A stretch of 64,000 nt of DNA from Acidiphilium iwatense (GTDB taxonomy: Bacteria > Pseudomonadota > Alphaproteobacteria > Acetobacterales > Acetobacteraceae). Under the pieces are notes generated by a model. That model saw nothing but the letters and a program-made list of their open reading frames with translations. It did not search any database and was not told the origin of the DNA. Shown one piece after another: positions 1-8,618 of the stretch. How positions within the stretch are numbered: position 1 is the first letter of the stretch; the number at the start of each line of letters is the position of its first letter. The stretch spans positions 19,407 through 83,406 of the forward strand of contig NZ_JAKGBZ010000015.1 in assembly GCF_021556475.1 (NCBI RefSeq), read 5' to 3'. The position numbers and the translations under genes were made by a program.

Positions 1-562
1 TCTACGAGGCCATCGCGCGTCTGCCGCTCGCCACCGTCGGCGCCATCGAGTTCCTCGGCCCCATCGCCGTCGCCGCCGCGGGCGCGCGCACCCGGCGCAA
101 CCTTGCCGCCCTCGTCCTGGCGATCGCCGGCGTCCATGTGCTCACCGAAATTCGCCTTGCCGGCGAGATGCTCGGATATGTCTTCGCCTTCGCCAATTGC
201 GCGCTGTTCGTGCTCTACATCCTGCTCGGCCACCGCATCGCGTCGAGCCGGGCGGGCGCGTCCGGGATAGACCGGCTGGCGGCTTCCATGCTGATCGCAT
301 CGCTGGCCGCGCTGCCGATCGGCATCCGCGCCGCCCTGCCCGCGTTCGACCACCCGGAGCTTCTGCTCGCGGCGTTCGGGGTGGGCGTATCCTCCTCGGT
401 GATCCCCTATGTCTGCGACCAGCTCGCCATGCGGCGTCTGCCCCGCGCGAGCTTCGCGCTGCTGCTTTCGTTGCTGCCGGCAACCGCGGCAATCGTCGGT
501 TTCCTCGTTCTGGATCAGGTGCCGACGCAGGCGGAACTGCTGGGCATCGCCCGATCCCGGAA
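1..562 (+). pseudogene. EamA/DMT-family exporter, both ends incomplete
   Basis: The start lies before the window. The visible 185 or so residues are alternating hydrophobic helices of the drug/metabolite transporter (EamA, RhtA-like) type, with the family's usual ending 'PTQAELLGIA'. A normal member would finish this last helix about ten residues later. Here the frame passes at about 549 into a 29-base repeat (549-577) that also occurs at 4655-4683, and then reads antisense through the neighbouring ATPase gene without a natural stop. I therefore read it as a gene whose 3' end was cut off by the rearrangement that brought in the metal operon. Substrate unknown; RhtA-like members export amino acids. 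Confidence 0.65.
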
Positions 563-577
563 TGACGCTGGGCGTTC
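549..577. repeat. 29-bp direct repeat, copy 1 (left edge of duplicated segment)
   Basis: Matches 4655-4683 at 28 of 29 positions in the same orientation. In both places it lies just before the 3' end of a minus-strand P-type ATPase gene (intact here, a remnant at 4708-4770). It is likely a scar of a tandem duplication or a short dispersed repeat used for recombination. Confidence 0.7.
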
Positions 578-3038
578 ACGCTGCCGCCTCCGCTCGCAGC
601 GCCGCCGTCTCCACGGGATGTCCGACGCTCATGACCGCGTTGAAGAACAGGCGCGGCCGTCCCCAGAGCGAGTTGAGGAAAATCGCCGTGACGCTGACCG
701 CCATCGCGACCATTGCCCAGACCGGGTAGATCAGCCCGGTCGCCGCGACCGGGATGCCGATCCCGTTGAACAGAAAGGCCAGGGAGATGTTCTGCAGCAT
801 CTTGCGGTAGCTGTTCCGGCTGATCATCCGGGCGACCGGAAGCGCGTCGATCCGATTGGAGAGGAGGATGATGTCGGCGGACTCGATGGCGATGTCGGTG
901 CCGCCGCCCATCGCGATCCCGACATCCGCCTGCATCAGTGCCGGCGCATCGTTGATGCCGTCGCCCACCATCGCAACCCTGCTCCGGTCGGCCTGCAGGC
1001 GGCGCACGATTTCCGCCTTGCCGTCGGGCAGTATTCCCGCATGCACCTCGTCAATGCCGAGATCGCTGGCGACGCGGCGAGCCGCGCGCGCATTGTCGCC
1101 GGTGACCATGATCGGCACCATTCCCGCCTTGCGCAGCGCCTGGATCGCCCCGCTAGCCTCGGACCGGATGGTGTCGCCCAAAGCCAGGCAGCCGAGAGCA
1201 CGCCCGTTGCGCGCCACCGCGATCACCGTCCGCCCGGCCTCTTCAAGCGAACGGATACGCTCGGCCAGCGCTGTCAGGTCAACGCCGCGCTCCGTCAGAA
1301 AGCGCGGATTGCCAACCAGCACGTCGTATCCTTCAATGCGCGCGACCACGCCCTTGCCGGGCATCGCATCGAAGGAGTCAACCTCGGGCGGGACGGCGCC
1401 GCGCTCGAACGCCGCCTTGACCACCGCCTGCGCGAGCGGATGTTCCGAGGACGCCTCGGCAGCGGCGGTAAAAGCGAGAAGCTCGTCCGCCCCGATCCCA
1501 TCGAGTGTCTCGACCTCGTGCAGGACAGGACGGCCCTCGGTGAGGGTACCAGTCTTGTCGAGGACGATCTTGCGGACCAGGCGGAAGCCTTGGAATGCCT
1601 CGCCGGTGCGCATCAGGATGCCCTGTTCGGCGGCCTCGCCGGCGCCGCGCACGATGGAGAGCGGCGCGGAGATGCCGACGGCGCACGGATAGCCCATGAC
1701 CAGCACGCTCAAGCCGGCGAATACCGCCCGCTCCACATCGATGTGCCCAGTGCCGAGCCAGGAGCCGATGAGCCAGCCCACGAAGGCCGTCATCGCGACG
1801 AGCAGCACCGTCGGGGTATAGACGCGCAACACGCGGTCAACCAGGTGCAGCAGACCCGGCTTGAGTGCCCGCGAATCCTCGACCTCGCGGATGACCTTGT
1901 TCAGGAAGCTGGCCTCGCCGACCGCCGTGACCTGCACCAGCAGCGTGCCGGTGCCGTTGATCGAGCCGCCGATGACGGCGGCGCCTTCCGCTTTCTCGAC
2001 CGGGATTGGTTCCCCGGTCACGAGGGATTGGTCAACACCGGAGCGACCGCTCACGACAACGCCGTCCACGGGCACGCGCTCGCCGGGGCGAACCCGCACC
2101 AGATCGCCAACTTTCACCTCCGCGAGCGGCACCTCGATTTCGATCTCACCCCGCAGGATGCGGGCCGTCTCCGGCTGCAGGTCGAGCAGCTTCTTCACTG
2201 CCTGCGAGCTGCGCGTCTTGACGATGAGCGACAGCCACTCCGAGAAGATGTGATAGGTCATGACCATCACCGAGACGGCGAAGAACGGCGCGGTCGGGTA
2301 ACCCGGCTGCTTCAGCACGAGTCCGATGATGCCGCCGGCCATGCCCGCAAAAGCACCGATTTCGAGCAGCACATGCTGGTTGAGGATGCCGCGCCGCAGT
2401 GCCTGATACGCCATCACCAGGATGTGCTGACCGATGCCGAAGACCAGGACCAGGGCCAGCGCGGCGACAATCCAGGGCGTTGCTCCGACAACCCAACCAA
2501 GCTGCCGCGCGAGGAGCAGCGCGACCACCGCACCGGCCCGCACCGCGGTGCCGAGAATCGCCGGGGCGAGGCCACGCGCGCGCAATACGAGGAAGACCAA
2601 ACCAAGCAGACTCGCGAACACGGCGACGCTGAGCGTGATCGCGGCCGAACCGTTGGCCGGGTTCGCGATCAACGCGATCGCCAGCAGGCTGAACGCCGTC
2701 GCGGTGAGAAAGCGCCGCCCCTCGCGGACCAGGTCGCGCTCCTCGTCCTCGAAGGGGCGCAGCTTGCGCGGGTCGGAGACGGTATAGCCGATCTCGCGCA
2801 ATATCTGGAGCAGTTGGTCAGGGCGCGCGACACCCGGATCGTATTCGACGAGAGCCTGCTCATGGGTGAGGCTGACCGACACCTTATCGACACCCGGCTG
2901 GCGCCCGAGCGCCTTCTCGATGGTTCCGGTGCAGAGCGAGCAGTGCAAGCCACCGATCCGGGCGCGGATCTTGCGCCGGTCGGGCCGGTTTGACGGTTCT
3001 TCGGTCCAGAACGCTTCAGTAGAAATTGTTTCTGACAT
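576..3038 (-). CDS. Heavy-metal translocating P1B-type ATPase with YPC motif
   Basis: An 820-residue inner-membrane efflux pump. An N-terminal HMA domain carries CSLC at residues 33-36. The actuator loop has TGEP (341-344), the phosphorylation loop DKTGT (D494), the nucleotide domain SEHP (533-534), and the hinge GDGINDAP (about 692-699). The membrane metal motif reads YPC (450-452) instead of the CPC usual in Cu+ or Zn2+/Cd2+ pumps, so the transported ion cannot be read from it. It is the last gene of a minus-strand operon (MerR regulator, HMA protein, CcdA-like protein, ATPase), starting 3 bases after the CcdA-like gene. With that context it probably removes Hg(II), Cu(I) or another soft metal. 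A 3'-end remnant of a related gene lies at 4708-4770. Confidence 0.92.
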   Translation of the reverse strand: MSETISTEAFWTEEPSNRPDRRKIRARIGGLHCSLCTGTIEKALGRQPGVDKVSVSLTHEQALVEYDPGVARPDQLLQILREIGYTVSDPRKLRPFEDEERDLVREGRRFLTATAFSLLAIALIANPANGSAAITLSVAVFASLLGLVFLVLRARGLAPAILGTAVRAGAVVALLLARQLGWVVGATPWIVAALALVLVFGIGQHILVMAYQALRRGILNQHVLLEIGAFAGMAGGIIGLVLKQPGYPTAPFFAVSVMVMTYHIFSEWLSLIVKTRSSQAVKKLLDLQPETARILRGEIEIEVPLAEVKVGDLVRVRPGERVPVDGVVVSGRSGVDQSLVTGEPIPVEKAEGAAVIGGSINGTGTLLVQVTAVGEASFLNKVIREVEDSRALKPGLLHLVDRVLRVYTPTVLLVAMTAFVGWLIGSWLGTGHIDVERAVFAGLSVLVMGYPCAVGISAPLSIVRGAGEAAEQGILMRTGEAFQGFRLVRKIVLDKTGTLTEGRPVLHEVETLDGIGADELLAFTAAAEASSEHPLAQAVVKAAFERGAVPPEVDSFDAMPGKGVVARIEGYDVLVGNPRFLTERGVDLTALAERIRSLEEAGRTVIAVARNGRALGCLALGDTIRSEASGAIQALRKAGMVPIMVTGDNARAARRVASDLGIDEVHAGILPDGKAEIVRRLQADRSRVAMVGDGINDAPALMQADVGIAMGGGTDIAIESADIILLSNRIDALPVARMISRNSYRKMLQNISLAFLFNGIGIPVAATGLIYPVWAMVAMAVSVTAIFLNSLWGRPRLFFNAVMSVGHPVETAALRAEAAA

Positions 3039-3041
3039 TTT

Positions 3042-3752
3042 CTATCCTCTCATTCCCGGCATTCCCATTCCGGGCATCGGGTGGCGGATCGAGACGAACA
3101 ATCCGAACCAGATCGACCAGAGGCCAACGGCAATCAGGACCAGTCCCGTGATGATCGGCATGCGGCGCGACAGGCCGCCCAGCCAATCGATCGCCCGGCG
3201 CGCCGGCGCGAACAGCACCGCGACGACGAGCGGCAGCGACAGCACCAGGCCGAACAGCGCGAGCGAAAGAAATCCCACGGCGAGCGGCCTGCCGTCCGCA
3301 CCACCCGCCGCGACCGTGCCAAGCAGGGCAAGGACAAGAGGCGCCGCGCAGGAAGGAATGTTAAAGCCGAACAGCACGCCCAGGCCGAGCGATCCACGCA
3401 GGTTCGACAGACGGGCGAGGCTGGGACCGAGCGCGACCATCAGACGTCCTGTCTGGCCGGTAAGAACAAGTAGGCCGAGAATGGCATAAAGGCTGCCCAG
3501 GGCGATCCAGACATCTTTTTGCACACCGAGGAACAGACTTCCCAGGAACGCCGCGAGCATGCCGAACAGGCCGATCGTCACGGCGCGGGTCAGGGCAAAC
3601 CCGATCGTCTCGACCAGCTTGCGTCGGGCACTCTTGCTTTCGAGAAATCCGACGAACACCAGCGTAGTGCCCAGCGTGCAGGGTTCGACGAAACCCAGCA
3701 GACCGAGCCCGATCGGCAGCAGAACGGTCGTGACAGCGACATTCGGCGTCAT
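3042..3752 (-). CDS. CcdA/DsbD-like transmembrane thiol protein
   Basis: 236 residues with about six hydrophobic segments. The paired cysteines lie in the two CcdA-type positions: EPCTLG near residue 25 and IPSC near residue 130. CcdA/DsbD proteins carry electrons from cytoplasmic thioredoxin across the inner membrane. The C-terminus ends in a short Met-rich tail (MPGMGMPGM), which suggests soft-metal contact. It overlaps the HMA gene upstream by 4 bases and abuts the ATPase downstream, so the four genes are translationally linked. Its role beside a metal pump is inferred: reducing the HMA cysteines, or acting as a membrane metal conduit in the place MerT holds in mer operons. Confidence 0.82.
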   Translation of the reverse strand: MTPNVAVTTVLLPIGLGLLGFVEPCTLGTTLVFVGFLESKSARRKLVETIGFALTRAVTIGLFGMLAAFLGSLFLGVQKDVWIALGSLYAILGLLVLTGQTGRLMVALGPSLARLSNLRGSLGLGVLFGFNIPSCAAPLVLALLGTVAAGGADGRPLAVGFLSLALFGLVLSLPLVVAVLFAPARRAIDWLGGLSRRMPIITGLVLIAVGLWSIWFGLFVSIRHPMPGMGMPGMRG

Positions 3753-3964
3753 TGTCGGGCCGTGACCCGGTAGCCTGGGCGTTCGATGGTCGCTGCGAGA
3801 CGATCTTCCGTGACGATTCCTGGATCATACAAAACGCGAGCCTCGCCGCTTGCGAACGAGACCGAAACCGCCTTCACGCCCGGCTCCTTGTCCAGCAATA
3901 CCTTGATGGTGCTGGCGCACCCGTCGCAGCGCAGACCCTCGATCCTGAAAATCGTGTTCTTCAT
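3749..3964 (-). CDS. Single-domain HMA metallochaperone (MerP/CopZ-like)
   Basis: A 71-residue ferredoxin-like heavy-metal-associated domain with the signature GLRCDGCAST near residues 9-18. It has no signal peptide, so unlike classical MerP it should stay in the cytoplasm and hand metal to the HMA domain of the ATPase encoded downstream. It overlaps both neighbours (ATGA-type overlaps at 3961-3964 and 3749-3752). A decayed copy of its 5' end is found at about 9717-9769. Confidence 0.88.
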   Translation of the reverse strand: MKNTIFRIEGLRCDGCASTIKVLLDKEPGVKAVSVSFASGEARVLYDPGIVTEDRLAATIERPGYRVTARQ

Positions 3965-4455
3965 CGCGTGTTCTCTTTTTTATGCTTTGTGCAGGACGAT
4001 TTTCTCGGGTTGGTGTGCTGGCGCCTCCCATTCTCGGCGCACCCGCCGGAGCGAGGCGTCAGGGCGTCCATGATCGAGCACGCCTGTAAGGCGCCTTGGC
4101 CGGGGCAGGCCGCAATCAGCCGCTCCAGCGCGGCGCCGATATCCTGGAGCCGCTGGATCTTCCGCCGCACGTCAGCACGTTTCGCTACAGCCTGCTCCCG
4201 GACTTCCGAGCAGTCGGTAGCGGGATCGGCCCGCAGGGCCAGCAGTTCGTGGATCTCGCGCAGCGAGAAGCCGAGCTCCTGGGCTTCCTTGATGAACCGG
4301 ATGCGCCCGACCGTATCGGCGGAATAGCGCCGCGCGCCCGAACCGTCCGGCTTCGGCGGCTGTCGGACCAGATGCTGCCGCTCATAGAAGCGGATCGTCT
4401 CGACGCCGACACCCGCCGCCCGCGCGGCCATCCCAATGGTCAAATCTGCTCTCAT
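3961..4455 (-). CDS. merR: MerR-family regulator with Hg(II)-type cysteine triad
   Basis: 164 residues. An N-terminal winged helix (IGMAARAAGVGVETIRFYER) is followed by the long dimerisation helix. Three cysteines lie where MerR binds Hg(II): DCSEVRE at the start of the helix, then CPGQGALQAC, whose two cysteines are nine positions apart as in Tn21/Tn501 MerR (C117/C126). It leads its own operon and faces a mer-like operator (4473-4504). CueR-type copper sensors have a different CxxxxxxC loop, so Hg(II) or another thiophilic divalent metal is the better guess. The tail beyond residue about 135 is Cys/Lys-rich and longer than usual. Confidence 0.88.
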   Translation of the reverse strand: MRADLTIGMAARAAGVGVETIRFYERQHLVRQPPKPDGSGARRYSADTVGRIRFIKEAQELGFSLREIHELLALRADPATDCSEVREQAVAKRADVRRKIQRLQDIGAALERLIAACPGQGALQACSIMDALTPRSGGCAENGRRQHTNPRKSSCTKHKKENTR

Positions 4456-4472
4456 CTCACCACCTCGTGCCC

Positions 4473-4504
4473 ACTATGGCATCCGTACCATAGTACGGAG
4501 TCAA
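4473..4504 (-). promoter_or_regulatory. mer-like operator/promoter
   Basis: Read on the minus strand: a -35 of TTGACT (4504-4499), a perfect 16-bp dyad CCGTAC-TATG-GTACGG (4498-4483), and a -10 of CATAGT (4478-4473) after a 20-base gap, or CCATAG after 19. The long spacer centred on the dyad is the hallmark of MerR-activated promoters, and the first part matches the Tn21/Tn501 mer operator closely. It lies 18 bases before merR, so the regulator controls itself and the whole operon. Confidence 0.85.
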
Positions 4505-4515
4505 GGGGGGGGGGG
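4505..4515. repeat. 11-G homopolymer
   Basis: Eleven consecutive G bases directly upstream of the mer-like -35 box. It may be a phase-variable tract or a sequencing length error; its place just outside the promoter means length changes would hardly affect the regulator. Confidence 0.6.
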
Positions 4516-4578
4516 AATTCGCAAGGATCGCGCCATGGGAGATTGCGTCTCCCGTTCTCTCTACTAGGCCGGGATTTT

Positions 4579-4656
4579 ACTCCGGCCCCGAAGCGTCCAT
4601 GCGCCCCGGCGCCGCAGCACGGCAACGTAATAGATCCCGGCGTCGCCCTGCACCGC
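4579..4656 (-). pseudogene. Remnant of APC permease 3' end
   Basis: This stretch aligns without large gaps to 9868-9945, the 3' end of the intact amino-acid permease gene, at roughly 80 percent identity by eye. Read on the minus strand it still gives a tail close to the permease C-terminus (YYVAVLRRRGAWTLRG). The rest of the permease copy is gone. Confidence 0.7.
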
Positions 4657-4683
4657 CCGATACCGGAATGACGCTGGGCGTTC
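4655..4683. repeat. 29-bp direct repeat, copy 2
   Basis: Second copy of the repeat at 549-577 (28/29 identical, same orientation). It lies between the permease remnant and the ATPase remnant, that is, at the junction between the two copies of the proposed tandem duplication. Confidence 0.7.
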
Positions 4684-4707
4684 GGCGCTTCGTTCACGTT
4701 GTTCTTC

Positions 4708-4770
4708 TCACGCCGCCGTCGCGGGCTGCCCGACGCTCATGACCGCGTCGAAGAACAGGCGCGAGTGTCC
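4708..4770 (-). pseudogene. Remnant of P-type ATPase 3' end
   Basis: On the minus strand this reads RLFFDAVMSVGQPATAA followed by a stop, closely matching the C-terminus of the intact ATPase (RLFFNAVMSVGHP...). The core 4731-4763 matches the intact gene with about one mismatch. Only about 20 codons remain. An 8-bp perfect hairpin (4771-4778 / 4784-4791) follows at the truncation point. From there to 4980 I see no gene. Confidence 0.7.
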
Positions 4771-4980
4771 TTCGAGCAAAATATGCTCGAAAATTACCTA
4801 TCCGAGCCCCGGACACCGTTGCGGTTAATAGGGGTCTTCTCGACCTGCTGAGCAGGCAAGGTATTTTCCGAGTCTATGCCGCTCGACGCACGCCTTCTAT
4901 GATCCCGTGTTTGATCCAAAACCGTCCGTCTCATCGGCGCGGCCCAAAGTAGCGCCCGTCCAGAACTTGGAGACTCGAGC

Positions 4981-5436
4981 GTGAGCGAAATGAACGCGCT
5001 GCGAATTATGATCGTCGATGACGATGCGATGATCACGTCGCTACTTGCGATGATGCTGACCGATATGGGTCACGAGGTCTGCGCGGTCGAAGGCTCCGAA
5101 GAAGGCGCCGTTGCCGCCGCGGCCCGCTGCCGGCCGGACCTGATGATCGTCGATGCGCGGTTGGGCAGAGGCAGCGGCGTCAGTGCGGTCGACGCGATTC
5201 TGCGGACTGGACCTGTCGCCTACGTGTTGACCAGCGGCGGCCGTATCCATGCGGCTCAGACTGACGCGGCCATGAGAGCCGCTTCATTCAAGGCCGAACA
5301 CATGGCTGCACCCGACCAAATGTCATCCCGAAAGAAAGCTCTTGCCAAAACGGCGCCGTCCACACATGTCTTTCCATCGGCTGACGCCGATGGAAAGACA
5401 GCGGAGGTAATCCATTTTTCCACAGCACGGCATTGA
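4981..5436 (+). CDS. Response-regulator receiver protein with repeat-derived tail
   Basis: 151 residues starting with GTG. Residues 6-115 resemble a CheY-like receiver: IMIVDDDAM (acidic pocket), DARLGRGSG with the phosphoacceptor D in beta-3, and VLTSGG with the conserved Thr/Ser. The expected lysine-containing end of the domain (the 'KP' loop) is missing: from about residue 115 the frame runs into a MITE-like repeat (5322-5480) that supplies the last 38 residues and the stop. A normal stand-alone receiver would be about 125 residues with a complete alpha-5. It is probably a truncated, perhaps non-functional regulator. Its neighbour is a damaged hybrid kinase on the other strand. Confidence 0.7.
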   Translation: MSEMNALRIMIVDDDAMITSLLAMMLTDMGHEVCAVEGSEEGAVAAAARCRPDLMIVDARLGRGSGVSAVDAILRTGPVAYVLTSGGRIHAAQTDAAMRAASFKAEHMAAPDQMSSRKKALAKTAPSTHVFPSADADGKTAEVIHFSTARH

Positions 5437-5480
5437 ACAAATGGATTGCTTCCGCCTCGCAAGCTCGCCGTCGCAATGAC
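5322..5480. repeat. MITE-like intergenic repeat, copy 1
   Basis: About 159 bp bounded by GTCATCCCGA (5322) and TCGCAATGAC (5471-5480), related to the perfect 10-bp terminal inverted repeats of the copy at 13411-13591. Inside is a perfect 15-bp hairpin stem (5367-5381 / 5386-5400, loop TGAC) and an AATCCATTTTTCC...ATGGATTGCTTCC block shared, inverted, with the other copy. It has inserted in or fused to the 3' end of the receiver gene. Confidence 0.7.
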
Positions 5481-5555
5481 GATCCAGGCTCAGCTACGGG
5501 TTAAAATTCAGGCCGGCTGGTATCATATCAAAAAAACTGACCCGCAAGTGGGCCA

Positions 5556-5759
5556 TCACGGCCTGCCCGTCCCGGGTTCGGCGAACGGCGTGTCGTCTCC
5601 GGTCCACGTGGCGGCGAGCGCCAGCCTTGCCAGCGCCGGGAGCGACGCCGCGCCCGTCTTGTCCATGATCGCGGCGCGATGGGCCTCGACCGTGCGCTGG
5701 CTGATGCCGAGATCGGCAGCGATGTTTTTGTTCGGATACCCGGCGAGGATCATCTCCAT
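5556..5759 (-). pseudogene. LuxR/FixJ-type HTH output domain cut off by an amber codon
   Basis: 67 residues in the same frame as the hybrid kinase gene that ends at 5769. The sequence AGYPNKNIAADLGISQRTVEAHRAAIM is a textbook FixJ/NarL helix-turn-helix. Upstream, ...RIAGLTAR is followed by TAG (5769-5771) and then REIMEMILAG, exactly where family members have an uninterrupted 'LTxREREIL'. One base change (GAG to TAG) therefore explains the split. Unless the amber is read through, the HTH can be made only by re-initiation at the ATG at 5759. Confidence 0.75.
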
Positions 5760-5768
5760 GATCTCGCG

Positions 5769-8618
5769 CTACCGCGCCGTCAGGCCGGCGATGCGCCGCG
5801 CCGCGTCCTCCCGCCAGGCGGAACGTTTGGTCGCGTTGCTCATCTGTTCGAGCGCGTGGTCGATGCTGGCGAGCAGGTCGCCGCTTCCGATCGGTTTTTC
5901 GATGAAATCCAGCGCCCCCGCCTTCATCGCCCGAACCGCCGTCGGCACGTCGCTGCTGCCGGTCATCATGATGACCGGCAGCCGATACCCCGCCTCGTGA
6001 AGGTGCGCCAGCAGATCGAGCCCGCTCATGCCGGGCAGGTAGGCGTCCAGCAGAAGGCAGACGGCACCGCCCGAATGGTAGGCATCGAGGAACGCTTCGC
6101 AACTGGCATAGGTTTTGACGGTCCTGCCCTCGCGTTCGAGAGCCGCGCGAAGTGCCTCACGGACGCCGGGGTTATCGTCCACGATACAGATGGGTGGGGC
6201 TGATCCGGCACCGGCCGCCACGGGTGGCGATTGTGGTGCCGGCCGCGGCGCGGCGAGCAGACGCTGGATGGCGCTGGTCAGTGCGGTCAGTCGCACCGGC
6301 TTGTGGAGCGCCACGCAGTCCTCGCCGGCAATGTTGCGCAGGGCGTCGGTCGAGATATCGCCGGTCAGGAGAATTGCCGGCACCGGGCGGCGCAGCCGCT
6401 GCCGCAGCGTGGCCGCAAGCTGCAAGCCGTTGACGTTGCCGGGCAGGTTGTAGTCGGTGAGGATGAGGTCCGGCTGGAGCCGTTCGCGCGCCACCAGGGC
6501 GAGGGCGGCAGCGCCGTCTCGCGCGGCCGCCGTACGGTGTCCAGCCTCGGTGAGAAACAGGTCGAGCAGGGAGCGAATCTTGGGATCGTCCTCGACGATC
6601 AGGATCGTGCCGGTGTGGCTGTCCGATGCGGCGATATCTCCCGCTTTCTGCCGGCGCGCGTGTTGCGGTAGCGTCTCGTACGGCGGCAATGCGACCTCGA
6701 TGGCGAAGACCGAGCCTTTGCCGGGGCGGGACCGCACCTGTACCCGATGTCCCAGCAGGTCCGCCAGCCGCTGCACGATCGACAAACCAAGGCCGAGACC
6801 CCGGCTGTATTCCCGCGCCGCATTGTCGATCTGGTGGTATTCCTGGAAAATCGCCGAGAGTTCGGCTTCGGGAATGCCGATACCCGCGTCCCAGATCTCG
6901 ATACGCAGCGTTCCGCCGTGCCGGCGGCACCCGAGCAGGATTTTACCGTGCCTGGTATATTTCAGCGCGTTCGACAGCAGGTTGCGGACCATCTGTTCAA
7001 GCAGATGCGGATCGCTTCGGATCGAAAGACCGCACGGCACCACGCGCAGAGTCAGCCCTTGCGCCTTCGCCAGATAGGCGAACTCGTCGTCCAGCCGTCC
7101 GAGCAGACCGCCGATCGGGAAATCGACCAGGTCGGCATGCACGGCGCCCGCCTCGATCTGGTTGATATCGAGCAGGGTGTTCAACATGCTCAGCATCGCG
7201 TCCAGGGTCTGGCCCAGCTTTGTGGTAAGGTCCCGCGGAATGTCGCCCTGCCCCTGTTTCTCCAGCATGCCCTGGATCAGAACCAGGGTCTGCAGCGGCT
7301 GGCGCAGATCATGGCTGGCGGCGGCGAGAAATCGCGACTTCGCGCGATTGGCGAGTTCGGCTTGGTGCTTGGCCGCCGCCAGCGCATCCGCCACATGCCG
7401 GCGCTCGGTAATATCGGTGAAGGTGATCACCACGCCCCCCACCCCGCCATCATGGGTGCGATACGGCAATATCCGGCGGTTGAACCACGCGCCTTGCCGC
7501 GCCTCGATCTCGCGCTCGATCGGCGTCAGGCTGTCCAGCACGGAAGTCGCGTCGCCCAGAAGGGTATTGTCGTTGGTGAGCGATCGCAGATCGGCCAGCT
7601 TGCGCCCGATATCGCCTGGGATCACGTTGAACAGCGCCTTCGTGGCAGGGGTGAAGAAGCGGATGTTCAGATCGCGATCGAGAAACAGGGTCGCGATGTC
7701 CGTGCTGTAGAGCACGTTCTGCAGATCGTCCGAAATGATGCGCTGGCGTTCCAGGGTTTCCTGCAACTGGCCGTTGAGCGCGGTCAGTTCCTCGTTGAGC
7801 GACTGCAACTCCTCCTTCGAGGTCAGCAATTCCTCATTGGTGGACTGGAATTCCTCGTTGGCGGACAACGCCTCTTCGTGGATGGCCTTCTGGTCCTGCG
7901 AGGCGAGTTCCAGATTGCGGATCGCGCCGCGAAGCTCGGCCTGGGTCGCGGCCAGTTCATGTTCCAACTCGGCGACGCGCGGATCGGCGGACGATCCGGG
8001 GGGCGCGGTTTTCTCGCGTGCCCGCGCCGGCGCCTCGACGAAGCAGACCAGAAATAGTGGCTCACCCTCGTTCGGCACCGGCTGCACATCGATGTCGAAC
8101 GCCACCTTGCTGCCGTTCGCCGCGAAACTGCCTCCGGCGATGACGATGCGGGCATTGTGTTCCATCGCCCGGTGGATTGCCGAGCGTAGCTTGGTGCGCA
8201 TGCCCTGCCCCGTCATCGCCAGCAGATCATGGGAGGGATGGCCGGGTGCGATCCGCAGATAGCGGTCGATCGGGCCCAGCGAATACAGGGTTTCATTCTT
8301 TTGGTTGATCAGCACCGCCGCGGGTGCGTGGGTTTCCAGCACCAGGCGCCGGCACAATTCGGCGAAGCCGGCCTGGCGGGTCGGCGAGCGTTCCTGTGCC
8401 TGTCCATGTCCGTGGCCCGGCTGGGTCAGCGCGCGTGCGCCAGGGCCGAAGCCGATCGAAAAATCGATCTCGCCCGGCCGCCTGCGCCCGACATGCCGAT
8501 ACAGCCGCTCCGGCTTCGAAATCACCTCGAACCGCTGGTCGGCGCCGTTGATCGTTTCCGAACGGCCGAGCAGAAGGACCCCGCCTTCGCGCAGCCCGAA
8601 ATGGAACATCGAAATCAC
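5769..8618 (-). CDS. PAS-histidine kinase with two receiver domains (C-terminal part of a broken CheB-CheR hybrid)
   Basis: 949 residues from the first ATG after the break. In order: the last strand of a CheR methyltransferase (FHFGLREGGVLLLGRSET); a CheBR-specific linker with a long coiled coil (about 215-300, EEFQSTNEELLTSKEELQSLNEEL); a PAS domain (about 300-415); HisKA with ASHDLRQPLQ (His about 440); HATPase with N box NLLSNALKYT and GLGLGLS; REC1 (ILIVEDDP, LTDYNLP); and REC2 (ICIVDDNP, LLDAYLPGMSG). The output HTH is severed by an amber codon. The start shown is only the first available Met; the natural gene began at the CheB part (9588). Whether this fragment is translated is uncertain. 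Confidence 0.75.
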   Translation of the reverse strand: MISMFHFGLREGGVLLLGRSETINGADQRFEVISKPERLYRHVGRRRPGEIDFSIGFGPGARALTQPGHGHGQAQERSPTRQAGFAELCRRLVLETHAPAAVLINQKNETLYSLGPIDRYLRIAPGHPSHDLLAMTGQGMRTKLRSAIHRAMEHNARIVIAGGSFAANGSKVAFDIDVQPVPNEGEPLFLVCFVEAPARAREKTAPPGSSADPRVAELEHELAATQAELRGAIRNLELASQDQKAIHEEALSANEEFQSTNEELLTSKEELQSLNEELTALNGQLQETLERQRIISDDLQNVLYSTDIATLFLDRDLNIRFFTPATKALFNVIPGDIGRKLADLRSLTNDNTLLGDATSVLDSLTPIEREIEARQGAWFNRRILPYRTHDGGVGGVVITFTDITERRHVADALAAAKHQAELANRAKSRFLAAASHDLRQPLQTLVLIQGMLEKQGQGDIPRDLTTKLGQTLDAMLSMLNTLLDINQIEAGAVHADLVDFPIGGLLGRLDDEFAYLAKAQGLTLRVVPCGLSIRSDPHLLEQMVRNLLSNALKYTRHGKILLGCRRHGGTLRIEIWDAGIGIPEAELSAIFQEYHQIDNAAREYSRGLGLGLSIVQRLADLLGHRVQVRSRPGKGSVFAIEVALPPYETLPQHARRQKAGDIAASDSHTGTILIVEDDPKIRSLLDLFLTEAGHRTAAARDGAAALALVARERLQPDLILTDYNLPGNVNGLQLAATLRQRLRRPVPAILLTGDISTDALRNIAGEDCVALHKPVRLTALTSAIQRLLAAPRPAPQSPPVAAGAGSAPPICIVDDNPGVREALRAALEREGRTVKTYASCEAFLDAYHSGGAVCLLLDAYLPGMSGLDLLAHLHEAGYRLPVIMMTGSSDVPTAVRAMKAGALDFIEKPIGSGDLLASIDHALEQMSNATKRSAWREDAARRIAGLTAR

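Noticed and set aside
138..2993. 951-residue open frame on the plus strand
   Set aside because: Only the first 140 residues or so are an EamA transporter; the rest is antisense to the P-type ATPase and has Arg/Asp/His-rich shadow composition.
5367..5400. Intrinsic terminator after the receiver gene
   Set aside because: The 15-bp hairpin lies inside the reading frame, has no T-run and belongs to a dispersed repeat.
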